The notes under the pieces were generated by a model. The model made no database searches. It was not told the origin of the DNA and was given only the letters and a program-made list of their open reading frames with translations. Positions 45,427 to 53,811 of a stretch of 64,000 nucleotides of DNA are shown one piece after another. Numbering within the stretch: the stretch's first letter is position 1; every line of letters begins with the position of its first letter. This stretch comes from Alphaproteobacteria bacterium (GTDB lineage: Bacteria > Pseudomonadota > Alphaproteobacteria > Caulobacterales > Aquidulcibacteraceae), in contig JAIXQA010000064.1 of the NCBI GenBank assembly GCA_027485915.1, positions 1-64,000 on the forward strand. Reading direction: 5' to 3'. A program made the position numbers and the translations under genes.

Positions 45427-45442
45427 TTGTTATAACAAATGA
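45423..45442. promoter_or_regulatory. perfect 20-bp palindrome at the oxidase-gabD operon
   Basis: The core ATTTGTTATAACAAAT with two more paired bases on each side is a perfect palindrome centred on TTATAA. It overlaps the start codon of the PuuB-like gene. The same core, in a longer palindrome, precedes the SpuC-like aminotransferase gene at 53695-53728. Such long symmetrical sites fit a dimeric repressor such as a GntR- or TetR-type protein; no candidate gene lies in the window. Confidence 0.75.
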
Positions 45443-45485
45443 ACCAAACAGGCATTCAGGTCAACCAGGTTAATAAATCTTTAAG

Positions 45486-46475
45486 TCAGGCTTTCCGCGT
45501 GAAGAGGCCTTTTAGGCCGCTGAAAGCTGGAACGAGTGCCTTGTGCGCGATTGGCTCAACAATCGCACCGATAACCAAGCCGATTACTGCCGAAATGGCC
45601 GCGCCGACCAACCAAGTCACAAAACCTGCAAGAGGCGGAATGGCTGAAGCAACTGAGGTTGCCAGACCATGTATCGTTTTCTCAGGCGTTGGATAACCGA
45701 GTTCGTAGAGGCCATGCACCATAATCCCGCCGCCTACCCACAACATGGCAATCATGCCGACATAGCTCAGGACTTTCAGGAAGATGGGCATGCCCAAGAC
45801 TAGGCCACGTCCGAAGGCGGCAATCCCACCATTGGTAGAGCGCGCCATAGCGGCACCTGCGTCGTCGGCCTTCACAATCAAAGCAACCGCTCCATAGACC
45901 AAAGCCGTCATCCCGACGCCAACGACGGCCAGTACACCGCCTTGCAACCATAGAGGCGCGGTTGCCACCGTCGACAATGTGATCGCCATAATTTCGGCCG
46001 ACAAAATAAAGTCTGTCCGGATTGCGCTTGCTACCTTCTCATTTTCCAACTCGAGGGAGGTTTTGTCGCCATCGTCCGCCGCATCATTGTCGCCATGACC
46101 ATTATGAGGCCGCACAAGGTCCATTACCTTCTCGTAGCCTTCCAAGCACAAATAGGCCCCGCCCAGCATCAAGAGTGGCGTGATTATCCAAGGCACAAAG
46201 TAGCTTAGGATCAGAGCGCCCGGCAGCAAAACGATCATCTTGTTCTTGAGAGAGCCCCAAGCAATCTTCCCAATAATCGGAAGCTCCCGCTCTGAGGCAA
46301 AGCCCACAACATAACGCGGTGTCACGGCCGCATCGTCAATTACAATGCCAGCTGCTTTGCCTGCGGCCTTACCACCAGCTTTGACAGCCTGAGCTGCTGC
46401 ATCATCTAAACTTGCTGCCGCAATTTTCGCAATCGCTGTGACATCGTCTAACAGCGCCAATAATCCAGAGCTCAA
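45486..46475 (-). CDS. DUF808 family inner-membrane protein
   Basis: A 329-residue membrane protein starting with TTG, supported by a GGGGGAA site upstream. The opening SSGLLALLDDVTAIAKIAAASLDDAAAQA and VTPRYVVGFASERELPIIGKIAWGSLKNKMIVLLPGALIL are diagnostic of DUF808 (E. coli YedI). About seven hydrophobic segments follow an N-terminal soluble stretch. Function is unknown. The gene lies between the oxidase operon and the hydratase gene and has its own upstream region, divergent from the hydratase gene. Confidence 0.88.
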   Translation of the reverse strand: MSSGLLALLDDVTAIAKIAAASLDDAAAQAVKAGGKAAGKAAGIVIDDAAVTPRYVVGFASERELPIIGKIAWGSLKNKMIVLLPGALILSYFVPWIITPLLMLGGAYLCLEGYEKVMDLVRPHNGHGDNDAADDGDKTSLELENEKVASAIRTDFILSAEIMAITLSTVATAPLWLQGGVLAVVGVGMTALVYGAVALIVKADDAGAAMARSTNGGIAAFGRGLVLGMPIFLKVLSYVGMIAMLWVGGGIMVHGLYELGYPTPEKTIHGLATSVASAIPPLAGFVTWLVGAAISAVIGLVIGAIVEPIAHKALVPAFSGLKGLFTRKA

Positions 46476-46750
46476 CCCGCTTCCCCCAAAAAAGGACCCT
46501 TAAGGCGCAGATATAGGGCACCTCTTATCTCTGCGCTATGTCTGGAAGCGTGCATTCTAGAAATTAGTTGGCCCGTAAGCAGGTTTGTGTATCACAAAAG
46601 GTTGATCTGCTACGCAGTGGCAGAATTGTTGTTGTGATAAGCGATCGTGCGCGCTGTCATACTTGTGACCTTCAGTCGCTCTCTCAAAGCGCTGCAAAGC
46701 CTTGCAGGCGGGCCCTCGGCTCGCTAACCAAAACGGAGAAAGGCACCTTC

Positions 46751-47797
46751 ATGACCAAATCAAATCCGGGACTTTATTTTGAAGACTTTCGCGTCGACAT
46801 GGTATTACGGCACGCGACCCCAAAGACCCTCACTGAGGGTGATGTAGCGCTGTACACGGCCCTGACAGGCTCGCGTTACGCGCTGTATAGTTCAGATGCT
46901 TTTGCCCGTGATGGCGATCTTGATGCAGCGCCAATTGACCCTCTCTTGGTGTTTCACACGGTCTTTGGCAAAACAGTCCCAGATATCAGTCTCAATGCAG
47001 TCGCGAATTTGGGCTATGCTGATGGCCGTTTCCTTGCGCCGGTTTTTCCTGGCGACACAGTGTCAGCCATCTCTGAAGTAATTGGGGTCAAGGAAAACTC
47101 TAACGGCAAAACCGGCGTCGTTTATGTGCGGACCACTGGCTTTAACCAGCAGGGCGAAGCCATCTTGAGCTATGTGCGCTGGGTCATGGTGCACAAGGGC
47201 GACCTCAACGCGCCTGCGCCAACGCCTGTGATTCCAGATTTGCCCGCATTCGTTGCGCCGCAAGACTTGCCCGTGCCGGCGCCGGCCTGGTCAGGCACTT
47301 ATGATTTTGAATTGGCGGGCTCGCCCTACGCATTCGAGGACTATCAAATCGGGGAATGTATTGATCATGTCGACGGGATGACCGTGGAGGAGGCCGAGCA
47401 TCAGATCGCCACTCGGCTTTATCAGAACACCGCTAAAGTGCATTTCGATGCCATTGCGCAAGGCCAATCTAAGCAAGGTAAGCGCCTGATTTATGGCGGC
47501 GTGGTGATATCAATTGCTCGGGCTTTGGCTTTTAATGGTCTTGCCAATGCAGCAGAAATTTTGGCCATCAATGCCGGCAGGCACATCAACCCGCTGTTTG
47601 CTGGCGACACAATTTATGCATGGAGCGAGGTGCTCGATAAAGCGTTGTTGAGCAATGGTCATGGCGCTTTGCGCTTGCGCTTGATTGCCACGAAAAATGT
47701 CTCCGCTTACGACTTCCAAGGATCAGATAGCCCTGAAGCGATTTTGGAGTTCGACTATTGGGCTGCGATCCCATTGCGGTCGAGTTTTGTCAGTTAA
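46751..47797 (+). CDS. mch: mesaconyl-CoA hydratase-like MaoC protein
   Basis: A 348-residue double hotdog-fold (MaoC-type) hydratase. GLYFEDFRVDMVLRHATPKTLTEGDVALYTALTGSRYALYSSDAFARD, VFHTVFGKTVPDISLNAVANLGYADGRFLAPVFPGDT and GKTGVVYVRTTGFNQQGEA match the mesaconyl-CoA hydratase (beta-methylmalyl-CoA dehydratase) of the ethylmalonyl-CoA pathway for acetate assimilation. The second domain contains YQNTAKVHFDA and HINPLFAGDTIYAWSE. The ATG at 46751 has GGAG upstream; the earlier frame start would add 61 residues without family similarity. Other pathway genes (ccr, mcl) are not in the window. Its stop abuts the ATG of the HIT gene. Confidence 0.88.
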   Translation: MTKSNPGLYFEDFRVDMVLRHATPKTLTEGDVALYTALTGSRYALYSSDAFARDGDLDAAPIDPLLVFHTVFGKTVPDISLNAVANLGYADGRFLAPVFPGDTVSAISEVIGVKENSNGKTGVVYVRTTGFNQQGEAILSYVRWVMVHKGDLNAPAPTPVIPDLPAFVAPQDLPVPAPAWSGTYDFELAGSPYAFEDYQIGECIDHVDGMTVEEAEHQIATRLYQNTAKVHFDAIAQGQSKQGKRLIYGGVVISIARALAFNGLANAAEILAINAGRHINPLFAGDTIYAWSEVLDKALLSNGHGALRLRLIATKNVSAYDFQGSDSPEAILEFDYWAAIPLRSSFVS

Positions 47798-48208
47798 ATG
47801 GATTTTTCGCTCGACCCACGATTAGCGGCCGATACGCTGTTTGCAGCACAGTTTCCTCTGTGTGAGGTTCGAGTGATGAATGACGCCCGCTATCCGTGGC
47901 TGGTGGCAGTGCCACGTCTGCCTGGGGCGTCCGAGTTGTTTGGTTTGACGCAGCAAGAGGGCGCGCAGGTTTGGGCGGAAATCCAGGCGCTGGGGGCCCT
48001 GGTGGGAGACCTGCCGAGGGTCGATAAGGTCAATATTGGTGCGCTAGGCAACATTGTGCGCCAACTGCACATCCATGTGGTGGGGCGCTATGAGGGCGAC
48101 CCCGCATGGCCAGGACCAGTGTGGGGACACAGCCCACCATCACCCTATCATGACACCGCGGCGATGACTTTAATCGACCGCGTCGCGACCCTCGGCAAAA
48201 GCCTTTAA
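47798..48208 (+). CDS. HIT domain protein
   Basis: A 136-residue HIT-fold protein. The active-site motif is QLHIHVVGRYEGDPAWPGPVWG: the HxHxHxx triad reads Q-L-H-I-H-V-V, with Gln for the first His, as in other alphaproteobacterial members of this group. The central His of the catalytic HxH is kept, so nucleotide hydrolase or transferase activity (Ap4A-type substrates) is plausible. It begins directly after the stop of the hydratase gene and is surely co-translated with it; no functional link is known. Confidence 0.88.
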   Translation: MDFSLDPRLAADTLFAAQFPLCEVRVMNDARYPWLVAVPRLPGASELFGLTQQEGAQVWAEIQALGALVGDLPRVDKVNIGALGNIVRQLHIHVVGRYEGDPAWPGPVWGHSPPSPYHDTAAMTLIDRVATLGKSL

Positions 48209-48259
48209 CAGAGCTCTATATTCACGGCCTCAAAATCCTGTCATGACTGGGGTCTCCTG

Positions 48260-49111
48260 ATGTCACCTCATAAATCATTGGTTGAAATGCAAAACTGCGA
48301 TCGCTCAAACCCAATTGCGCCGAATGAGTTGGCTATTGCGCTGGAAACTTTGGCGCGGCGCGCGGGTGCGGCGATACTGCAGGTAAAGCGCGAAGGTATT
48401 CATGCGGAGTCAAAGTCGGACGGCTCGCCGGTGACCGATGCTGACCTTGCCGCTAATGCCGTTATTCTTGAAGGACTATGCTCGCTTTTGCCTGACGTGC
48501 CGGTAATCACCGAAGAAGGCGAAGACAGCCTGAGAGTTCTGGCCGATCCAGACTGTGACTTTCTGTTGATTGATCCATTGGATGGTACGCGGGAGTTCGT
48601 TTCCTCTGACCCTGATTACACAGTTAATATTGCCTATATTCGGGGCCGCAGACCTGTGCTGGGCGTTGTCCATATGCCTGAAACTGGCCTGTCTTGGGTC
48701 GGAGATTCTCGGTCAGCCCAAAAGGCAGCTTGGCAGATCGACGTAACAGGCGCTTGGAAGCCCATCCAGACGCGCCATGCAAGTGAAGTGCTCGATATCT
48801 TGGCGTCACGATCACACCTGGACCCCGCGACAGAAGCATTCTTGGAGAAATTTCCAACCTCAAAGCTGGTCCGACGTGGGTCATCATTGAAGTTTTGTTT
48901 GATTGCGGCGGGTGAGGGCGATCTTTATCCGCGCTTTGGGCCCACGATGGAGTGGGACACCGCAGCAGGCGACGGTGTTTTAACCGCCGCCGGTGGCACG
49001 ATGCTGGATTTGAATGGCCAAGCTTTTTTTTATGGGAAGATCCAAGAAGATTGCCGTAATTGCGGCTTTATGGCGATGGGTGACCCACTTCTTGCCGCTA
49101 CCATTTTCTAG
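48260..49111 (+). CDS. cysQ: 3'(2'),5'-bisphosphate nucleotidase CysQ
   Basis: A 283-residue inositol-monophosphatase-fold enzyme that removes the 3'-phosphate from PAP formed in sulfate assimilation. Metal-site motifs: KSDGSPVTDADLAAN, ITEEGED, and LIDPLDGTREFVSSDPDYTVNI; the second metal motif is GPTMEWDTAAGDGVL. RRGSSLKFCLIAAGEGDLYPRF is typical of CysQ against SuhB. Start codons at 48260 and 48287 are possible. Its last four bases overlap the end of the convergent amidotransferase gene. Confidence 0.92.
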   Translation: MSPHKSLVEMQNCDRSNPIAPNELAIALETLARRAGAAILQVKREGIHAESKSDGSPVTDADLAANAVILEGLCSLLPDVPVITEEGEDSLRVLADPDCDFLLIDPLDGTREFVSSDPDYTVNIAYIRGRRPVLGVVHMPETGLSWVGDSRSAQKAAWQIDVTGAWKPIQTRHASEVLDILASRSHLDPATEAFLEKFPTSKLVRRGSSLKFCLIAAGEGDLYPRFGPTMEWDTAAGDGVLTAAGGTMLDLNGQAFFYGKIQEDCRNCGFMAMGDPLLAATIF

Positions 49112-49863
49112 GCTGCAGCCTGCCCCAAAATGGCGCGCTTCTGACGAAGGGCGTGGGCGTAAAATCCAGCAACCCAGGCCGCTACCACATCACCATCCAA
49201 GGGCGCGTCGAGACTTGCCAGCGCTGCGTCGGCCATATCTTCTGAGAAGCGTGTTCCGCGGCGCGACCGGATCAATGCATCTGCAAACTTAGGACAGAAT
49301 TCTGGATGCCCTTGAAAGGACAAAGCGGGCGCATGGTCATAGACCAGTGCAGCATAGGGCGTGAAGTCGGACTTGGCTAATACCCGAGCCGTTGAGGGGG
49401 CTTCAAGCACTTGATCTTGATGACTCACGGCGAGATGCAAGCGTTGTTTGCTGCCGTCCATCCAAGGCTCGTCGGCCGACACGTGATAGGTATGGCGGCC
49501 TAATCCCCAGCCTTGTGGCGCCTTGTGCGCGCGACCACCAAAAGCCTCGGCCATAAGTTGATGGCCAAAGCAGATCCCAACTTGCGGGACGTGCAACGCC
49601 CCTGCTCGCTGGATCCAATCCTTAAGCTCTCCAATCCAGTTAAATTCATCATAAACGCCTGCAGGTGAGCCTGTAATAAGTGCGGCTTCGACTGTGCTAG
49701 GATCTGGTAGTTCTTGTTCGTCTAAAACATGTACGACTTCGCAGCTTAGCCCCTGAACATGCGGCGCTAGCAAAGCTTCCAGCATCTTAGGATAAGAAGG
49801 GAAGTGGCCCCGAAGAGGCTCAGGTGGACGGCCGGTTTCAAAAATCGTTAGATGCATGGCCAT
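49108..49863 (-). CDS. class-I glutamine amidotransferase-like protein
   Basis: A 251-residue GATase of the GMP-synthase-like stand-alone type. The nucleophile elbow is GICFGHQLMAEAFGG (catalytic Cys) and the catalytic His lies in LSFQGHPEFCPKFADALI; ITGSPAGVYDE upstream is the oxyanion strand. Targets may be gamma-glutamyl compounds, but it is not the peptidase-C26 PuuD type, so a role in putrescine breakdown is unproven. Start is ATG at 49863 or 49857. Its Shine-Dalgarno region GGATTAGG lies in one arm of a 14-base inverted repeat (49865-49945), so translation is probably controlled by leader folding. Confidence 0.85.
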   Translation of the reverse strand: MAMHLTIFETGRPPEPLRGHFPSYPKMLEALLAPHVQGLSCEVVHVLDEQELPDPSTVEAALITGSPAGVYDEFNWIGELKDWIQRAGALHVPQVGICFGHQLMAEAFGGRAHKAPQGWGLGRHTYHVSADEPWMDGSKQRLHLAVSHQDQVLEAPSTARVLAKSDFTPYAALVYDHAPALSFQGHPEFCPKFADALIRSRRGTRFSEDMADAALASLDAPLDGDVVAAWVAGFYAHALRQKRAILGQAAA

Positions 49864-49864
49864 A

Positions 49865-49945
49865 GCCTAATCCAGCATGAAGATAGTTTGCATGTAAAAC
49901 ATGGTTAGAAAAAGCTAACAAAAGCCAAATGATGCCGGATTAGGC
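49865..49945 (-). promoter_or_regulatory. structured leader predicted to mask the amidotransferase ribosome-binding site
   Basis: Arms 49865-49878 and 49932-49945 are complementary at 13 of 14 positions. In the minus-strand message the first arm begins GCCTAATCC and the second ends GGATTAGGC, one base before ATG 49863, so the Shine-Dalgarno is paired. Between them are two further hairpins, GTTAG-N6-CTAAC (49904-49919) and CATG-N5-CATG (49891-49903), giving a three-way-junction layout like that of a translational riboswitch. I match it to no known class. Confidence 0.6.
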
Positions 49946-50135
49946 AGGGTTCGGACGATCAGGCGTTAAAAATGTACCATCTTTGTCTATGGTTGAAACA
50001 GGTGTTGCGTTTTGAGACATCAATAAACTGTCAACCACGTATTTTTCCTCTTTCGCAACCATTCATTTCGTGGCATGTTGCTTGCTAACAGGACTATGAC
50101 CTTCTTTTAGGTCCCCTGCATGCGAAAAACTTTTT

Positions 50136-50166
50136 AGGCCCTAGCTACATAGCTGGGGCCTTTTTT
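50136..50166 (+). terminator. intrinsic terminator with no plus-strand gene upstream
   Basis: AGGCCCTAGCT-ACAT-AGCTGGGGCCT (stem 50136-50161, one G-T wobble) followed by TTTTTT is a strong rho-independent terminator on the plus strand. The upstream gene is on the other strand, so the terminated transcript may be a small RNA starting between 49946 and 50130; a CCACG/CGTGG stem (50035-50073) lies inside it. It may also serve rarD from the other strand, though less well. Confidence 0.65.
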
Positions 50167-50188
50167 CATGTCTGAAGCGGGGCCGCTC

Positions 50189-51070
50189 TCAAGCAGGCTT
50201 TCGGTTTGATTGGAAAGTTGCGACACTATAAAGCGCAAGGCCGGCCCAGATAAGGGCAAAGGTTACACCATGTGCCGGGGTAAAATGTTCTCCAAGGGCG
50301 AGGCCTGTACTGAACTGCAGCGTTGGTGCCAGATATTGTAATAAGCCCAAAGTCGTTAGCTTCAGGCCCCGCGCGCCAGTTGCGAACAGAATCAAAGGGA
50401 TCGCCGTCGCGGGGCCTAACAAGATCAACAATCCTGTCATGCCGAGCGAGCCGCCCATGGCGGGGCCCCCATTGTCTATATGCCAGAAAATGATTGCCAC
50501 AGCTGGCAAAAACAGGATGGCTGACTCCCAGAAGAGACCAGCCGCCGGCTGGACCGGGGCAAGCTTACGAACCAGCCCATATATCGCAAACGAGAAGCCC
50601 AAACCTAAAGCTACGTAGGGAAAGGCTCCAACCAAAAAAGTCTGATTAAGCACTCCCATCAGCGCGAGGGCTAAAGCACCAATTTGCCATCTTGTGAGCC
50701 TCTCGTTGAAGAACGCAACGCCCATACAAACGTTGATCAGTGGATTGATGAAATAGCCAAGGCTCGATTCTACGATACGATCTTGGCCCACTGCCCAGAC
50801 ATAGAGTAACCAATTGCCACCAATCAGGGCCGCCGATAGTGCCAATAGGCCCAAGGTTCTGGTTGAAATCCGCAAGGAGGCAATGCCGCCAAACAAGAGG
50901 GCTGCAATGAACGCGCAGGGCAAGGTCCAGACAATGCGCTGGGCTGTGACTTCTAGCGGTGGGATATTGGCAAAAAGGTGCAGGAAAGCGGGCAGAAGGC
51001 CCCACATGACATAGGCAGACAAGGCCGCCCAGAATGCTGTCGGCAACTTTGTACGTTCTACCGGTATCAT
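50189..51070 (-). CDS. rarD: EamA family transporter RarD
   Basis: A 293-residue protein with ten transmembrane helices in two EamA repeats. FWAALSAYVMWGLLPAFLHLF at the N-terminus, WLLYVWAVGQDRIVESSLGYFINPLINVCMGVAFFNERLTRWQ in the middle and QYLAPTLQFSTGLALGEHFTPAHGVTFALIWAGLALYS near the end are RarD signatures. Family members export drugs or amino acids. A strong GGAGGGG site precedes the ATG. Single gene, 70 bases after asd on the same strand... downstream of it in transcription. Confidence 0.93.
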   Translation of the reverse strand: MIPVERTKLPTAFWAALSAYVMWGLLPAFLHLFANIPPLEVTAQRIVWTLPCAFIAALLFGGIASLRISTRTLGLLALSAALIGGNWLLYVWAVGQDRIVESSLGYFINPLINVCMGVAFFNERLTRWQIGALALALMGVLNQTFLVGAFPYVALGLGFSFAIYGLVRKLAPVQPAAGLFWESAILFLPAVAIIFWHIDNGGPAMGGSLGMTGLLILLGPATAIPLILFATGARGLKLTTLGLLQYLAPTLQFSTGLALGEHFTPAHGVTFALIWAGLALYSVATFQSNRKPA

Positions 51071-51139
51071 GCTACCCCTCCGCTGCCCGGCGTCACCCCG
51101 CCAAGCACAAAGCGAAAGGGGTAAGATCAGGCTATAATT

Positions 51140-52180
51140 TTAGACTTCTGCCGCCGTCAGCTTTTTTTCAAATGCGCCGCGCTCGACCAAAAGCTGGGCG
51201 ATTTGAATGGCGTTAAGCGCTGCACCCTTGCGCAGATTGTCCGCGACAACCCACATGGCCAAACCATTCTCGACTGTTGGATCAGTCCGGATGCGCGACA
51301 CATAAACCGGGAATTCACCCGCCGCTTCAACCGGCGTCATATAGCCACCGGCTTCTCGTCGATCCATCACCACTACGCCTGGCGCATCTTCTAAGGCGTC
51401 ACGAGCTTCATCATCAGTGATGGGATTTGCAAATTCCAGATGGACGGCTTCAGAATGGCCAACAAAAACAGGGACACGCACCACAGTCGCGGTCACTTTG
51501 ATCGTAGGATCGAGCATTTTCTTGGTTTCTGCGACCAGCTTAAATTCTTCGGTGGTGTAACCGTCCTCCATAAAGTCACCGCCGTGCGGGATGACGTTGA
51601 AAGCAATCTGCTTGGGATAGACTTCCGTCTTCACCGGATCATTCACAAAGATGCCGCGCGTTTGGGTCCACAGTTCATCCATGGCTTCTTTGCCAGTACC
51701 AGACACTGACTGATAGGTCGCAACGACAACCCGGGTAATCTTGGCCAGGTCATGCAACGGCTTAAGGGCCACGACCAATTGCGCTGTGGAGCAATTAGGG
51801 TTGGCGATGATCATCTTCTTTTTGTAGCCCATAGCTGCGTCTGGATTGACCTCTGGCACGACTAGCGGAACGTCAGGGTCCATGCGCCATTGGCTGGAAT
51901 TGTCGATCACCAAGCAGCCCTGGGCGGCAATCTTTGGGGACCATTCTTTTGAGGTAGAACCACCTGCGCTCATCAAGCAGATATCCCAGCCAGTAAAATC
52001 AAAATAGTCAAGGGCTTGGCACTTCAAAGTCTTGTCGCCAAACGAAACTTCGCGACCGAGTGAGCGCCGCGAAGCAATTGCAGCAATCTCTGAAACAGGA
52101 AATTTCAGCTCTGCCAATAAGGCGAGCAATTCGCGACCAACATTGCCGGTAGCTCCGACGACGGCTACTTTTAAACCCAT
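51140..52180 (-). CDS. asd: aspartate-semialdehyde dehydrogenase
   Basis: A 346-residue enzyme reducing aspartyl phosphate to aspartate semialdehyde for lysine, threonine, methionine and diaminopimelate synthesis. NADP fold VAVVGATGNVGRELLALL at the N-terminus, phosphate-site SAGGSTSKEW, catalytic Cys in IIANPNCSTAQLVVAL, QSVSGTGKEAMDEL and VRVPVFVGHSEAVHLEF with the catalytic His. Length is usual. GGAG lies ahead of the ATG. It is transcribed from its own upstream gap of about 106 bases, following the aminotransferase gene. Confidence 0.97.
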   Translation of the reverse strand: MGLKVAVVGATGNVGRELLALLAELKFPVSEIAAIASRRSLGREVSFGDKTLKCQALDYFDFTGWDICLMSAGGSTSKEWSPKIAAQGCLVIDNSSQWRMDPDVPLVVPEVNPDAAMGYKKKMIIANPNCSTAQLVVALKPLHDLAKITRVVVATYQSVSGTGKEAMDELWTQTRGIFVNDPVKTEVYPKQIAFNVIPHGGDFMEDGYTTEEFKLVAETKKMLDPTIKVTATVVRVPVFVGHSEAVHLEFANPITDDEARDALEDAPGVVVMDRREAGGYMTPVEAAGEFPVYVSRIRTDPTVENGLAMWVVADNLRKGAALNAIQIAQLLVERGAFEKKLTAAEV

Positions 52181-52286
52181 GATATTTCTCCGTAGGAGGC
52201 TCTATTATCCCTTTGAGGACTAATGGCCAAGTGCAAAGGACTGTAGCGCGCCCTTTGCTGCCATTTGGATCAAGCCAAACTGCGCG

Positions 52287-53681
52287 TTACAGCGCGCGAA
52301 GGGTGGGTAGGCACTGATTAAGCGACTTTTCGATCGTGTCGATCATAAAGTCGATTTCCGACGTAGAAACAATTAGCGGTGGGCACATAACTACACTGTC
52401 GCGAATACCACGAACCATCAGCCCATTCGCGATGCAGGCATCGCGGACGATTGGCCCTGCTTTGCCTTCTTTGCCACCGAAACGATGGTTCGTGCCCGGT
52501 TCTGAGACGATCTCGACTGCGCCCAACAGACCTTGCGAACGCACTTCCCCGACCAATTCATGGCCCACCAACCGTTGAAGTGCCTTTGCCAAATAAGGAC
52601 CAGTGACTTCGCGTGTGCGCGTGACAAGGTCTTCGCGCTCAATGATTTCCAAATTGCGCTCCGCGACCGCGCAGCACATCGGGTGCCCTGAATAGGTGTA
52701 GCCATGCACGAAATCACCGCCCTTTTCGCGCAGCACTTCGACAATGGCGCGCGATGCAATCGTCGCCGATATTGGCGCATAGCCTGACGATAATTGCTTA
52801 GCTGTGGTAATAATGTCCGGGGTAAAGCCGTAGGTATTGTGGCCAAACCATTGGCCGGTACGACCAAAGCCACAAATGACTTCATCGGCAACCAAGAGAA
52901 CATTATACTTACGACAGATTGCCTCAATTTTCTGCCAATAGCCCTTTGGCGGAATAATCACGCCGCCTGCGCCTTGTATGGGTTCGCCCACAAAAGCTGC
53001 AACATTATGGGCACCAACCTTAAGGATTCGGTCTTCAACCTCTTGTGCGCAGCGCGTTGCAAAGGCTTCTTCATCCTCGCCAAAGCCTTCATTAAAAGCG
53101 TAAGGCTGGATCACATGTTCGATCCCTGGAATAGGAAGCGACCCAATTGCATGCATCGCGCTCATGCCGCCTAAGCTTGCGCCCGCGACGGTCGAGCCAT
53201 GATAGCCATTGCGGCGGCAAATGAAGATATTTTTGTACGGTTGACCTTGTACCGCCCAATAGTGGCGAACCATACGGAACATTGTGTCGATTGCCTCAGA
53301 ACCGGAGGAATTGAAGAACACATGTTGCAATTCGCCGCCTGCGATGCCGGCGATCTTGGCAGCCAAGCGAACGGCAGGCGCAGTCGCTGTCTTAAAGAAG
53401 CTATTGTAGTAAGGCAGCTCCAGCATCTGCTCGTGCGCGACGTCGGCCAATTCCGTGCGACCATAACCAACACCAACGCACCACAGGCCGGCCATACCGT
53501 CGAGATAAGCTTTGCCATCAATGTCCCAAAATTGGCAGCCTTCCGCGCGCGTGATGATGCGGGAGCCACCAAGGTCACGGATTTCACCATAATCAGCTTG
53601 TGCAGGTAAGTGGTGGGCGACATCCAAACGTCGCAGCTCTACCGCATCATAGTTGCGCAATGCCGTTGCTGGTGGGGTCAT
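52287..53681 (-). CDS. spuC: class-III aminotransferase, putrescine-pyruvate type (SpuC-like)
   Basis: A 464-residue PLP enzyme. DGMAGLWCVGVGYGRTELADVAHEQMLELPYYNSFFKTA, NGYHGSTVAGASLGGMSAMH, EPIQGAGGVIIPPKGYWQKIE and ADEVICGFGRTGQWFGHNTYGFTPDIITTAKQLSSGYAP (PLP Lys in TTAKQ) closely resemble Pseudomonas SpuC. It transfers the amino group of putrescine (or cadaverine, spermidine) to pyruvate. With the PuuB-like oxidase and GabD of the same window, it completes putrescine-to-succinate breakdown. AGGA lies before the ATG and the long palindrome at 53695-53728 lies just upstream, shared with the oxidase operon. Confidence 0.88.
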   Translation of the reverse strand: MTPPATALRNYDAVELRRLDVAHHLPAQADYGEIRDLGGSRIITRAEGCQFWDIDGKAYLDGMAGLWCVGVGYGRTELADVAHEQMLELPYYNSFFKTATAPAVRLAAKIAGIAGGELQHVFFNSSGSEAIDTMFRMVRHYWAVQGQPYKNIFICRRNGYHGSTVAGASLGGMSAMHAIGSLPIPGIEHVIQPYAFNEGFGEDEEAFATRCAQEVEDRILKVGAHNVAAFVGEPIQGAGGVIIPPKGYWQKIEAICRKYNVLLVADEVICGFGRTGQWFGHNTYGFTPDIITTAKQLSSGYAPISATIASRAIVEVLREKGGDFVHGYTYSGHPMCCAVAERNLEIIEREDLVTRTREVTGPYLAKALQRLVGHELVGEVRSQGLLGAVEIVSEPGTNHRFGGKEGKAGPIVRDACIANGLMVRGIRDSVVMCPPLIVSTSEIDFMIDTIEKSLNQCLPTLRAL

Positions 53682-53694
53682 GGTCTCTGTCCTA

Positions 53695-53728
53695 AGCTGA
53701 TCTGTTTGTTATAACAAATAGATCAGCT
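53695..53728. promoter_or_regulatory. 34-bp palindrome upstream of the aminotransferase gene
   Basis: A near-perfect inverted repeat (one mismatched pair out of 17) centred on TTATAA, with core TTTGTTATAACAAA and outer arms AGCTGATCT/AGATCAGCT. The core is identical to the palindrome at 45423-45442. It begins 14 bases before the start codon, so bound protein would block transcription start or elongation. Confidence 0.75.
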
Positions 53729-53811
53729 GGACCAACAGGGAAAGTAATTTCTGCGCCTAAGCCTGCAATAATCTGTGAGGCACAGGCAAAGCTTCGAACA
53801 CCAAACCTGGT

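Noticed and set aside
46568-46750. N-terminal extension of the mesaconyl-CoA hydratase-like protein
   Set aside because: The added residues lack family similarity, while ATG 46751 has a ribosome-binding site and the family start.
49108-49863. Gamma-glutamyl-GABA hydrolase PuuD
   Set aside because: The sequence is of the GMP-synthase-like GATase type, not the peptidase C26 type; only proximity to putrescine genes suggested it.
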